A stretch of 64,000 nucleotides of DNA from assembly GCF_014695975.1 (NCBI RefSeq), contig NZ_JACJPI010000052.1, positions 1 to 64,000 on the forward strand, written 5' to 3'. Made by a program: the position numbers and the translations under genes. Shown in pieces: positions 25,872 to 34,237 of this stretch. The stretch's first letter is position 1. The number at the start of each line of letters is the position of its first letter. The stretch is from Leptolyngbya sp. FACHB-321. GTDB taxonomy: Bacteria > Cyanobacteriota > Cyanobacteriia > Leptolyngbyales > Leptolyngbyaceae. The notes beneath the pieces are model-generated. The model did not search any database and was not told the origin of the DNA. It was given only the letters and a program-made list of their open reading frames with translations.

Positions 25872-26681
25872 ATGCACCATAACCCTATAGAAATCCGTGC
25901 TTTGAGCTACGCCTATCCTGATGAAACACAGGCACTTAAAGGGATCAACCTTTCGATTAAGGCGACTGAACGGGTCGCGATCGTCGGTGCAAATGGCTCT
26001 GGTAAATCGACGCTGTTGCTACACTTCAACGGGCTGCTGCTGCCCCAAACGGGTGCGATCACGGTTGGTGAGCTAGTGATGGCACCAAAAAATCTGAAGG
26101 CAATTCGCAACTTTGTCGGCTTGGTGTTTCAAAACCCAGACGATCAGTTGTTTATGCCTACGGTTTGGGAAGATGTCACGTTTGGTCCGTTGAATCAAGG
26201 CATCAAAGGGCATGAACTGGAGCATCGGGCAGTGGCAGCAATGAGAGCAGTGAGCTTAGACCCGCAGCAATATGGTTCGCGGAATGCCAATAATTTGTCG
26301 GGTGGTGAAAAGAAACGGGTGGCGATCGCGGGTGTTCTTGCTATGCAGCCTCAGGTGCTTGTGTTAGATGAACCCTCTGCCCAGCTTGATCCCCGCTGTC
26401 GTCGTGAACTGATTCACCTGCTCGATAGCCTGCCCTTCACACAATTAATTGCAACTCATGACCTGGATCTAGCGCTGGAACTATGCGATCGTACCGTTGT
26501 CCTTAGCCAGGGTGAGGTGGTTTTTGATGGACCTACTGAACATATCCTCAGCGATGCTGATCGGCTAGCACAATATTCACTGGAACTGCCGTTGAGCTAC
26601 AGCCGCCCGTATTGCCAGCTTGAACACGCTCCAACAGTGGTGAAAAAAGCTGTAGGTGCTGGATCGTTTGCTCAAAGCTAA
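25872..26681 (+). CDS. cbiO: ECF transporter ATP-binding protein CbiO
   Basis: ATPase of the nickel/cobalt importer. Walker A GANGSGKST (about 38-46), Q-loop FQNPDDQLF, signature LSGGEKKRVAIAG, Walker B VLVLDEPSAQLDP and switch His ATHDLDLAL are complete. It ends the cbiM-PDGLE-cbiQ-cbiO operon; spacing suggests one transcript. Confidence 0.94.
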   Translation: MHHNPIEIRALSYAYPDETQALKGINLSIKATERVAIVGANGSGKSTLLLHFNGLLLPQTGAITVGELVMAPKNLKAIRNFVGLVFQNPDDQLFMPTVWEDVTFGPLNQGIKGHELEHRAVAAMRAVSLDPQQYGSRNANNLSGGEKKRVAIAGVLAMQPQVLVLDEPSAQLDPRCRRELIHLLDSLPFTQLIATHDLDLALELCDRTVVLSQGEVVFDGPTEHILSDADRLAQYSLELPLSYSRPYCQLEHAPTVVKKAVGAGSFAQS

Positions 26682-26855
26682 GGTTGATCGGATCACTAAC
26701 CCCTAAACCGTTGCTCTGGGCTGCCTCGTAAATTCGCCACTGCGCTGCTCTACGAATGGATTAGATTAGAGCAGAGGCAAGTGTTGAGGGAATATAAGTT
26801 AGTTTCCTTGATTGGCTTGCTGAGATCAGTTTTTCAGAGCTTTGTCCGTATATTT

Positions 26856-29693
26856 ATGCTTTCTACACTACTGCGTCGCTACGGTCTTCCTAGCCTGCTG
26901 TTTGCTCTTTGTCTGGGTGCCGTCTTGTGGTCTAAACTGCCTGCGGTTGGTCAAACGGCGATCCCCAGCGCCGTCATTGCTCAAACAAGCCCTCAGAATA
27001 GTCCCCTACCAAAACCGCAGCCATCTGCCGTACCTTCAGAGGCGCTAACTGCGACCGTCCGTAAAACGGTGCTAGACAATGGGCTGACCGTTTTGACTAA
27101 AGAAGTAAAGACGGCTCCTGTGGTGACAGTACAAGTTTGGTACCGCGTTGGGTCACGCAACGAAACCCCTGGGATCAGCGGTATTGCTCATCAATTAGAG
27201 CATTTAATGTTTAAGGGAACGAAGGCGCGTCCCATTCAGTTTGGGCGCTTTTTCAGCGCATTGGGCAGCGAGTCAAATGCCTTCACTAGCTACGATCAGA
27301 CTGCCTACTTTGGCACGGTTGAGCAAGACAAGCTAAAGGCTCTGCTGGTACTGGAAGCAGATCGGATGCAGAATGCCCTCATTGATGAGCAACAGCTTAC
27401 CAGCGAAAAGCGAGTGGTGATTTCGGAACTGCAAGGATATGAGAACAATCCTGGCTATCGTCTGGGACGATCGGTAATGAAGGCTGCCTTTCCAAAAAGT
27501 CCCTATGGCTTGCCTGTTGGCGGTACAAAGGCAGACGTACAGGCGTTTACTGTAGAGCAAGTGCGTGCTTATTACCGTAAGTTCTATAGACCTGACAACG
27601 CAACGTTAGTCGTGGTTGGCAATTTTCAGACTGATGACACTCTAGCAGCGGTGAAAGAGACGTTTGGTGCTGTGCCTAAGGGTACGGGCGCATTACCTGA
27701 TCTGGAGTCACCGCAGCCAAAGGTATTGCCTAACCCTACTAAGAAGGCTCCAATCGTTCTAAAAGAATCGGGCAGTGCGGCATTGCTGAACGAGGTTTAC
27801 CCCCTGCCCAACGTGCAGCATCCTGATGTCCCAGCGTTGCAGGTAATGGACTATGTTTTGACTGGGGGACGGAGTTCGCGGCTCTATCAGTCATTGGTTG
27901 AGTCTGGGTTGGCAAGTGATGCAAGCGGCTATGCAGCAAATTTGATTGGTGCGGGCTGGTACGAACTCTCTGTAACTGCGGCTCCAGGCAAAGAGCTAAC
28001 GCAGATTGATACCGCACTCCAAAAAACGTTGGCTGATCTGCGCGCTCAGCCCGTTAGTCAAGAAGAATTAGAACGAGCAAAAACACAGTTACGAGCGTCG
28101 ATCGCCCTGCGGAATCGTGACATTACCAGTCAGGCACAGCAGCTAGGTGACGATCAGACCAGTACAGGCGACTACCAATTTAGCGATCGCCTGCAAGCTG
28201 CGATTGCTACTGTTACGCCTGCGGATGTGCAACGGGTTGCAACCACTTACCTCACGCCAGCAAACCGTACTGTTGGCTTTTTTGAACCCACACAGTTGGA
28301 TGGTAAACCAGGCACTAGCGCCAGCAATCCTTCGCAGACGATGGAAAACTTTAGCCCCGGTGCCCCAGTTGATCCGGCAGAGCTTGCTAAATATTTGCCG
28401 AAGCCGACTGCCAGTGATCAGCAAGTGGCGCAGACATTGCCCGAAAAGCTCACCCTCGCGAATGGGCTGAACGTTTTGCTGCTGCCTGATCGCAGCACGC
28501 CAACGGTTACTCTCAGCGGCTATGTTAATGCGGGTAGTGCGTTTGATAAGGCAGAGACCGCCGGTTTGGCAAGCTTGACGGCAGCCAACCTGATGAATGG
28601 TACGAAAACAAGAAATGCGCTGGCGATCGCCAAAACGCTCGAAAATCGGGGAGCTAGTTTGGGTTTTAGTGCGAATCGCGAAGGCGTATCGATCAGCGGT
28701 AATGCTTTATCAGCCGACCTACCAACGCTGTTACAAGTGTTGAGCGATGTGCTGCAAAACGCCAGCTTTCCGGAGGACGAATTGGCATTGAGCCGTCAAC
28801 GGGCGCTAACCAGTCTCAAACTGGAGTTGGATACCCCTGCTCGTCTGGCACGACGTATTTTTCAGCAAACGATTTACCCCGAAAATCACCCCTTTCACTC
28901 CTTCCCGACGGAAGCCAGCCTGAAGCAGGTGACTCGCGCTACCGTAATGCAGTTCTACCAACAGCGCTATCACCCTGATAACACAGTGATTGTCTTGGTC
29001 GGCGATTTTGACTCCAGCCAGGTGCGTGCCCTACTTAACCAGGAGCTAGGTGCTTGGCAAGACCCGACTCAAGCGACGACCATTGAGTTTCCACAGGTGC
29101 CACTGCCAAAAGCCATCACGCGGGTCAATCCAGTCTTGCCTGGTAAGACACAAGCGATTACCTACATTGGTTACAACGGGATTGATCGCAATGATCCCCA
29201 ATACTACAGTGCACAGGTCATGAACCAGATTATCGGTGGCGATACACTGTCGAGTCGTCTAGGCACCGAAATTCGCGATCGCCAGGGTCTTACCTATGGC
29301 ATCTACAGCGTCTTTCAAGCAGGCATCACCTCTGGTCCCTTCATGATTAGTATGCAAACGGCTCCAGAAGATACAGACAAAGCGATCGCCAGCACTCTCA
29401 GCCTCTTGAAGCAGCTCCGCGACAACGGCGTGACCGAAGCTGAAGTCGCAGCCGCCAAACGATCGCTCACCAGCAGCTATCCAGTGGCACTGGCAGATCC
29501 CGAGAGCCTCTCTAGCGAAATCCTGATGGATTTTGTCTATGGTCTGGGCATCAACGAAATTCGCGACTATACCGCTAAGATCGATGCTGTTAACCTGGCA
29601 CAAGTGAACCAGACGATTCAGGCGCTGCTCCACCCCGATCGCGTTGTTGTCGTTACTGCTGGACCCGGCAGTACAGCTTCTTCCCAAAAGTGA
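26856..29693 (+). CDS. Secreted M16 family zinc protease, two-domain
   Basis: Pitrilysin/processing-peptidase family protein. From ATG 26856 it has a signal peptide (LPSLLFALCLGAVLWSKLPA) and a Pro-rich linker, so it probably acts in the periplasm or envelope. The first M16 half carries the inverted zinc motif HQLEH with the distal Glu region of the family. The second half (from about residue 525, TLANGLNVLLLPDRSTPTVT) lacks the HxxEH motif, as is usual for the structural half. About 945 residues. The frame is open to GTG 26781, but the ATG fits the signal peptide better. It can be compared with the PqqL/YhjJ type. Confidence 0.88.
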   Translation: MLSTLLRRYGLPSLLFALCLGAVLWSKLPAVGQTAIPSAVIAQTSPQNSPLPKPQPSAVPSEALTATVRKTVLDNGLTVLTKEVKTAPVVTVQVWYRVGSRNETPGISGIAHQLEHLMFKGTKARPIQFGRFFSALGSESNAFTSYDQTAYFGTVEQDKLKALLVLEADRMQNALIDEQQLTSEKRVVISELQGYENNPGYRLGRSVMKAAFPKSPYGLPVGGTKADVQAFTVEQVRAYYRKFYRPDNATLVVVGNFQTDDTLAAVKETFGAVPKGTGALPDLESPQPKVLPNPTKKAPIVLKESGSAALLNEVYPLPNVQHPDVPALQVMDYVLTGGRSSRLYQSLVESGLASDASGYAANLIGAGWYELSVTAAPGKELTQIDTALQKTLADLRAQPVSQEELERAKTQLRASIALRNRDITSQAQQLGDDQTSTGDYQFSDRLQAAIATVTPADVQRVATTYLTPANRTVGFFEPTQLDGKPGTSASNPSQTMENFSPGAPVDPAELAKYLPKPTASDQQVAQTLPEKLTLANGLNVLLLPDRSTPTVTLSGYVNAGSAFDKAETAGLASLTAANLMNGTKTRNALAIAKTLENRGASLGFSANREGVSISGNALSADLPTLLQVLSDVLQNASFPEDELALSRQRALTSLKLELDTPARLARRIFQQTIYPENHPFHSFPTEASLKQVTRATVMQFYQQRYHPDNTVIVLVGDFDSSQVRALLNQELGAWQDPTQATTIEFPQVPLPKAITRVNPVLPGKTQAITYIGYNGIDRNDPQYYSAQVMNQIIGGDTLSSRLGTEIRDRQGLTYGIYSVFQAGITSGPFMISMQTAPEDTDKAIASTLSLLKQLRDNGVTEAEVAAAKRSLTSSYPVALADPESLSSEILMDFVYGLGINEIRDYTAKIDAVNLAQVNQTIQALLHPDRVVVVTAGPGSTASSQK

Positions 29694-29724
29694 GCTTTAC
29701 GGAAAGAAGATTCAACCAGGCTTA

Positions 29725-29768
29725 GATCGTCTCTATAAACGTAAGTAATCTTGTTTATAGAGACGATC
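29725..29768. repeat. Perfect 16-bp inverted repeat downstream of the protease gene
   Basis: GATCGTCTCTATAAAC (29725-29740) and GTTTATAGAGACGATC (29753-29768) form a perfect stem with a 12-nt loop. It lies 31 nt after the protease stop codon. No T run follows, so it may be a terminator of weak type, an mRNA-stabilising hairpin or a small palindromic repeat. Confidence 0.75.
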
Positions 29769-29994
29769 GACCGTTACTGACCTATGAACGAGGCAAGCGG
29801 GTCAGCCATCCTAGGATGCAGTAATTTGAGTTACTGTTAGTAAAGGTAAGCGTTCAAGATCAGGTAATCAACACACCTGTATGAGTTAATTTGAACAATG
29901 TCTTACCGTTGGGCTACGGCTTGAATTGTCTGGTTTGGGTCTTTTGTCAGCTGCGACTTTTGTTGGTAACGCCTTTAATTTTGGTTGCGATCGC

Positions 29995-30819
29995 ATGAAT
30001 ATTTTTAGCCAACTGCGTAACAAACCTGCTCTGTCTTCACCGCCTAAACAGCGTCGCGGCATTGAGCTAAAATCTCCCCGCGAAATTGAGATCATGCGGC
30101 AGGCTTCCCGGATTGTGGCAACCGTGTTGAAGGAAATTGCAGCGCTGGTTGAGCCTGGTATGACCACAGCCGATCTAGATGCCCATGCCGAAAAACGCAT
30201 CCGTGAAATGGATGCTACTCCTAGCTTTAAGGGCTATCACGGCTTTCCTGCTTCCATTTGCTCATCTATCAACAACGAAGTGGTGCATGGCATCCCTAGT
30301 CGTAAAAAAGTAATCCGCTCTGGTGATGTGTTGAAGGTAGACACTGGTGCTTACTTTCAGGGGTTTCACGGCGATTCCTGCATCACAATCGCCGTTGGTA
30401 CTGTTACGCCCGACGCGGCACGTCTGATTCGTGTGGCGGAAGAAGCGCTATATAAAGGCATTGAGCAGGTAAAAGCGGGTGCTCATTTGCTGGATTTGGC
30501 AGGCGCGATCGAAGATCACGTGAAGGCAAACGGGTTCACAATTGTCGAAGACTTTACAGGGCATGGCGTGGGGCGCAACCTGCACGAAGAACCGTCGGTG
30601 TTCAACTTTCGTACCCACAGTATGCCAAACGTCAAATTGCGGGCAGGCATGACTCTAGCGATCGAACCAATTCTTAATGCCGGATCACGCTTTACTCGTA
30701 CCCTTGCTGATCGCTGGACTGCCGTCACGGTCGATAACACCCTCTCCGCCCAGTTTGAACATACAGTGCTGGTTACGGAGCACGGCTACGAAATCTTAAC
30801 CGATCGTACGAACGTTTAA
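29995..30819 (+). CDS. map: Methionine aminopeptidase, type I
   Basis: Metalloenzyme removing the initiator Met from new proteins. The core begins at [20 protein letters not shown]. Metal ligands are visible in [14 protein letters not shown] (Asp), [14 protein letters not shown] (His), LAIEPILN (Glu) and [10 protein letters not shown] (Glu). ATG 29995 gives a 274-residue protein with a short N-terminal extension; the frame is open to TTG 29926, but the added residues do not belong to the family. Confidence 0.95.
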   Translation: MNIFSQLRNKPALSSPPKQRRGIELKSPREIEIMRQASRIVATVLKEIAALVEPGMTTADLDAHAEKRIREMDATPSFKGYHGFPASICSSINNEVVHGIPSRKKVIRSGDVLKVDTGAYFQGFHGDSCITIAVGTVTPDAARLIRVAEEALYKGIEQVKAGAHLLDLAGAIEDHVKANGFTIVEDFTGHGVGRNLHEEPSVFNFRTHSMPNVKLRAGMTLAIEPILNAGSRFTRTLADRWTAVTVDNTLSAQFEHTVLVTEHGYEILTDRTNV

Positions 30820-30837
30820 ACGCAGACCCAGCAGCCA

Positions 30838-31539
30838 TTAACTGTCTAGCCAACGCCAATTAGGGCGATTCCAGTCATAGATTCCTTGCATTTCGTATTC
30901 GGTGCCATCCCCAAAGCGAAGAATGCAACTTGTCTCACTATTGCCTAATGCGTTAACACTACTGTCCCTTAGTAGTGAGCCAGCATCATTACTTTCAGTT
31001 GCGTCTCGGATGCTGACTACTGTACAGGGAAACCATTCTCGGCTACAGGGCCCGCTTTCTTGTACCCATTCCCACAAGCCGTTAGTGACTTCAATGCGGT
31101 CGCCCAGCTTTAGTTTGAGTCCATCACTGCTGTTTGATTCCAGGTAGGTTGCTACTTGTGCCGGGGTAATCTGCTCTAGCCACTGAATGCCGTAACGTTC
31201 ACGAATAAACTGAACGCCTCCAGAACTTCTGCCCTCAAGCCAATCATTCAGTAAAGTAATTTTCCAGGGTTGGTTTTGGCTTTCCTGCTGTTTAAGGAAC
31301 GACAGAAAGGCTTGCTTTTCATCAGACGTAAGTTGCTCTAGTGGATTGCTTGTACTATTTGTCTCACCCGCAACGGCGCTGCGATCGCAATCCAGTTGCT
31401 GCCCCTCCTGCTCAAACTGCATCGCCGCCAGTACTACTTGAAGCAAGATCTGCTTTTGGCGATCACTTAGAGGCTGCAAAACGTCTGCACATTGGTTAAA
31501 CGCTGCGTTGAGAGCAGCTTCAAGCTTCGATTGAGTCAT
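30838..31539 (-). CDS. Conserved cyanobacterial hypothetical protein
   Basis: A soluble, acidic 233-residue protein. The N-terminal half (1-60) is helical. The middle segment WKITLLNDWLEGRSSGGVQF (about 90-110) is followed by GIQWLEQITPAQVATYLE, and the C-terminal half contains a beta-rich module GDRIEVTNGLWEWVQESGPC ending CILRFGDGTEYEMQGIYDWN. I do not recognise a named domain; the last part looks like a small SH3-like barrel, which is inference. It is convergent with map, 18 nt away. Confidence 0.7.
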   Translation of the reverse strand: MTQSKLEAALNAAFNQCADVLQPLSDRQKQILLQVVLAAMQFEQEGQQLDCDRSAVAGETNSTSNPLEQLTSDEKQAFLSFLKQQESQNQPWKITLLNDWLEGRSSGGVQFIRERYGIQWLEQITPAQVATYLESNSSDGLKLKLGDRIEVTNGLWEWVQESGPCSREWFPCTVVSIRDATESNDAGSLLRDSSVNALGNSETSCILRFGDGTEYEMQGIYDWNRPNWRWLDS

Positions 31540-31700
31540 GTCTATCAGCGATCGCCGAACATGAATTCTCTATTATGACAAACGTTTCAAAAAGCGTCCT
31601 CCAGGCTATTGAGGTTCGATTCAAGATAAGCTGAGACAGGGCTTCTGCGTGATGTAACGAAGTCGTCCATCCACCGTGTCTAGCTGTTGACCCATACCCT

Positions 31701-32135
31701 ATGACATTTCGCGCGTTTGCCACTCTTTTTGCTACAGGTCTTTTGTGGTTGCTCACCACTTTGAGCACGCCGCCCGCCCTAGCACTTACCCAAATTAGGC
31801 TGTTCGACCTCTCTTACCATGAGTGCCCTGCTGAACTGTCCGATAAGCAGGAGAACAGTGGTGTTGCCAGCATCTTCCCCAACTGCTTCATCGTGACGGG
31901 AAAAACCGAAAATAAATTTGGCAAGCCTGTAGTCAACGCCGACATTTTTGGGCGTATCTACGATGCAAACAACGATTCTGTGATGCAAAATCGTACTCGT
32001 TTGGGAGCGATCGACGAAGTGCCGCCTGGTATTGGCACCTTTGATTTGAGAATTTCAGTGCCATCAAGTCAGCCAACACCACTAAAGCTAGAGCAGTTTA
32101 AGGCGGCTGGCTTCACGGGAACGGTTCGTCGCTAA
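31701..32135 (+). CDS. Secreted conserved cyanobacterial protein
   Basis: A 144-residue protein with a clear signal peptide (FATLFATGLLWLLTTLST, cleavage after ALA). The mature part contains LFDLSYHECP, PNCFIVTGKTEN and NADIFGRIYDANND, a pattern I associate with a cyanobacteria-specific secreted family, sometimes misnamed biotin carboxylase in annotations. Two Cys residues could form a disulfide. No function known. A strong hairpin terminator follows. Confidence 0.75.
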   Translation: MTFRAFATLFATGLLWLLTTLSTPPALALTQIRLFDLSYHECPAELSDKQENSGVASIFPNCFIVTGKTENKFGKPVVNADIFGRIYDANNDSVMQNRTRLGAIDEVPPGIGTFDLRISVPSSQPTPLKLEQFKAAGFTGTVRR

Positions 32136-32141
32136 GACTGG

Positions 32142-32182
32142 AAAAGCCTGCTCCGCATTCAAGAAAATGTGAGCAGGCTTTT
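32142..32182 (+). terminator. Terminator-like hairpin
   Basis: AAAAGCCTGCTC (32142-32153) pairs perfectly with GAGCAGGCTTTT (32171-32182) around a 17-nt loop, ending in a short T tract, 7 nt after the stop codon of the preceding gene. Confidence 0.8.
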
Positions 32183-32258
32183 GATGTGTTTGACTCAGCA
32201 TATTCAAGTGCTAGAACAAATGCTAGAAGCGCTTGAGCAAGCAACTACAAGGAATATC

Positions 32259-32561
32259 CTAATACCCTACTTGTGAGCCAACGAGTAACTGAGCGATCAG
32301 CGGCAGAACAGTGGATTGAACTACTTGTAGAAGCAGCAATGCCAGAATTGCTGAGAAGTCAAGACCACCCAAAGGTGGAATGATGGAGCGGAAAATATTC
32401 AGGTATGGGTCAGTGAGTTGACTCAGAATAGAAAACGGTGGATCAAACCAGTTAATGTTGGGAAACCAGCTCAACAGAATCCGGATAAATAGTAGAGCCA
32501 GGTAGAAGCCAAGACAGTTCTGAATTACTTGAAACAATAGAAAGATGGGGTTGTCAAGCAT
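32259..32561 (-). CDS. YggT family membrane protein
   Basis: A 100-residue protein with two hydrophobic segments flanking the motif PFSILSQLTDPYLNIFRSII, the YggT signature (a proline-rich interhelical segment). Family members are linked to osmotic tolerance in bacteria and to thylakoid membrane or nucleoid organisation in cyanobacteria and plastids (CCB3/YlmG). It lies near, but not coupled to, the YtxH-like gene on the same strand. Confidence 0.85.
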   Translation of the reverse strand: MLDNPIFLLFQVIQNCLGFYLALLFIRILLSWFPNINWFDPPFSILSQLTDPYLNIFRSIIPPLGGLDFSAILALLLLQVVQSTVLPLIAQLLVGSQVGY

Positions 32562-32683
32562 AGAGGTATGTTTCCTTTTACAGCAAAGATGTTGGCATCT
32601 GGACTTAATTTAACGAATATCAGCAGCGATCGATCCAGGTAAGTTTATCACCTCATACCAGACGCGCTATTTCCAGGTAGTAG

Positions 32684-33016
32684 CTACAGTTCTCTAGCAG
32701 TCGATCGCGCTTCGGTAGAGCCATTCACCCCACCCAGTTGTTGACGCACATCGTCGATCGCATCATTTAATTGGGCAATTTTATCTTCCAGGCTGCGGCG
32801 GGCAACTTCCATTTCTGCCTGTTCGTCGGCTGCCTTCAGCGATCGCCGCTTTGCCCTACTGTCTTGAGGATCAGCCTGACTGCTACTTAACAGCGGTTCC
32901 TCAGACTGGGGGTTAAGTACCCTGGAGGCAACTACAGCACCCAACGCACCGCCAACGATGCCTCCAAACATAGCACCGAGTAAAAAGCCGCCCGAAAAAT
33001 TGTCTCGCTGACTCAT
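32684..33016 (-). CDS. YtxH-like small membrane protein
   Basis: The 110-residue protein starts with a Gly-rich hydrophobic segment (FLLGAMFGGIVGGALGAVVA), a glycine zipper typical of YtxH-like proteins. A hydrophilic region and a C-terminal coiled-coil-like helix (about 68-98, heptads in SLEDKIAQLNDAIDDVRQQL) follow. Function unknown; membrane anchoring of a helical cytoplasmic tail is inferred. Confidence 0.7.
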   Translation of the reverse strand: MSQRDNFSGGFLLGAMFGGIVGGALGAVVASRVLNPQSEEPLLSSSQADPQDSRAKRRSLKAADEQAEMEVARRSLEDKIAQLNDAIDDVRQQLGGVNGSTEARSTAREL

Positions 33017-33153
33017 CGCTGCTCAAAATCCCACTTGCATCGCCAAATTTAACTCTTGCCTTGTTACCCCTAGCTTAACTGCTAGTGCCGCTAACGGCTA
33101 GCACTGTGAACAGGCTAAACACCTAGCCAAGCAAGTGCCTTAGATTAACATCA

Positions 33154-33804
33154 TCACGTGCCAAAGGTGCGATCGCCAGCATCACCCAGCCCCGGTACGA
33201 TAAAGCCACTCTCATTTAAACCTTCATCAATGCCAGCCGCGTAAATAGTGAGGCTAGGATACGCTGCACTCAGCTTCTGTAACGCTGTTGGAGCCACAAC
33301 GACAGAAATAATACGTACCAGCGCTGGATCAACTCCTCGTTGGACTAACTCTGCCATCGCTGCAATGCTTGTTCCTCCCGTTGCTAGCATCGGTTCTGTA
33401 ATTAAAACCCGCGTCTGTGGGGCGAAGTTCTCTGGCAGCTTGTTAAGGTAGCAGCTTGGCTCCAGAGTTTCTTCATTTCTGACAAACCCAATATGGTAAA
33501 TCGACGCTAACGGCAGCAGTGCTTGGGCACCATCCAAGAGCGCCAGTCCCGCCCTCAGAATTGGCATCACTACAACGGGCACTGTTGGATCAATAAAGGT
33601 CGCTGGACAGGGAGCCAGCGGGGTATCGATCGTAGTTTCTTGAATTGGCAGCCAGTCGCGAATAGCTTCATAGGTCAACCAGCGACCTAACTCAGTCATG
33701 GCACTGCGAAAAAGCGTTGAAGGGGTTGACACATCGCGGGCTACAGCCAACCAATGCTGGATAAGGGGATGTGGCGGCACATAGACACGCAGTTGAAGAG
33801 TCAT
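33154..33804 (-). CDS. upp: Uracil phosphoribosyltransferase (copy 2)
   Basis: A second UPRT-like enzyme, only distantly similar to the copy at 4671. The 216 residues contain the N-terminal HPLIQHWLAVARD, the PRPP loop ITEPMLATGGTSIAA and the C-terminal uracil-binding segment [17 protein letters not shown], all intact. It is probably active on uracil, although the divergence leaves room for a related regulatory or substrate-shifted role (for example a PyrR-like or UPRT-related function). It is transcribed alone, divergent from the crtISO region. Confidence 0.88.
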   Translation of the reverse strand: MTLQLRVYVPPHPLIQHWLAVARDVSTPSTLFRSAMTELGRWLTYEAIRDWLPIQETTIDTPLAPCPATFIDPTVPVVVMPILRAGLALLDGAQALLPLASIYHIGFVRNEETLEPSCYLNKLPENFAPQTRVLITEPMLATGGTSIAAMAELVQRGVDPALVRIISVVVAPTALQKLSAAYPSLTIYAAGIDEGLNESGFIVPGLGDAGDRTFGT

Positions 33805-33983
33805 AGATTAGAAAAATCTGAGAAAGAATAGTCCAGCGGCGATCGGTCACAAGTTTGACTCATCATACTCTCTTACTACAACTCAGTTTGCACTTCTAGG
33901 CTCACTTGTAAACGGTAAGCCAAGGCGATCGCGCAGGTGCTTACTGCCCTTTTTCGATCATGCTGTAAGGCAATGACTTAGAG

Positions 33984-34012
33984 TTGACATAGATTCTCAA
34001 CAAAGCTATGGT
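33984..34012 (+). promoter_or_regulatory. Sigma70-type promoter candidate
   Basis: TTGACA (33984-33989), a 17-bp spacer, then TATGGT (34007-34012) make a near-consensus promoter; the -35 box is perfect. The predicted start is near 34019, just before the hairpin unit ending at about 34088. Confidence 0.6.
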
Positions 34013-34018
34013 TATCTG

Positions 34019-34088
34019 AGTGTTCTCCTCTCTGAAGGATTAGCAGGGGGATTGGTCAGCAGCAGTAGACCGATCCCCTTTTTTTTTG
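34019..34088 (+). ncRNA. Putative small RNA or crtISO attenuator
   Basis: A short transcript of about 70 nt is predicted from the promoter at 33984-34012 to the terminator at 34047-34088. It contains no open frame. The 5' part is pyrimidine-rich (TTCTCCTCTCTGAAGGA), which could pair with Shine-Dalgarno sequences, as cyanobacterial sRNAs such as Yfr1 or IsaR1 do. Its size and shape resemble such sRNAs, but I cannot assign it to one. Alternatively it is the attenuated leader of crtISO, whose start lies 150 nt downstream. Confidence 0.5.
34047..34088 (+). terminator. Strong rho-independent terminator
   Basis: GGGGATTGGTC (34047-34057) pairs with GACCGATCCCC (34068-34078) with one G-T pair, followed by nine T residues. 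No coding gene lies upstream on this strand for several kilobases of matching orientation, so it must end a non-coding or leader transcript. Confidence 0.85.
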
Positions 34089-34237
34089 ATCCATTACTAG
34101 GATCGATTTCCCCTAACGCTTCTCTCTATGCTTAAAGAGCGAGGATTAGGCGGCTAGCTCTTACCGCGCAAGGCTTACTAGAGGCAGCAACTTCGGTAGA
34201 CTGGTGAAAGTCTTCGTCGTGTCGATTGCGCTATTCT

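Noticed and set aside
34019-34088. Identification of the short RNA as Yfr1 or IsaR1
   Set aside because: Size and terminator are similar, but I cannot match a diagnostic sequence motif, so it is left unnamed.
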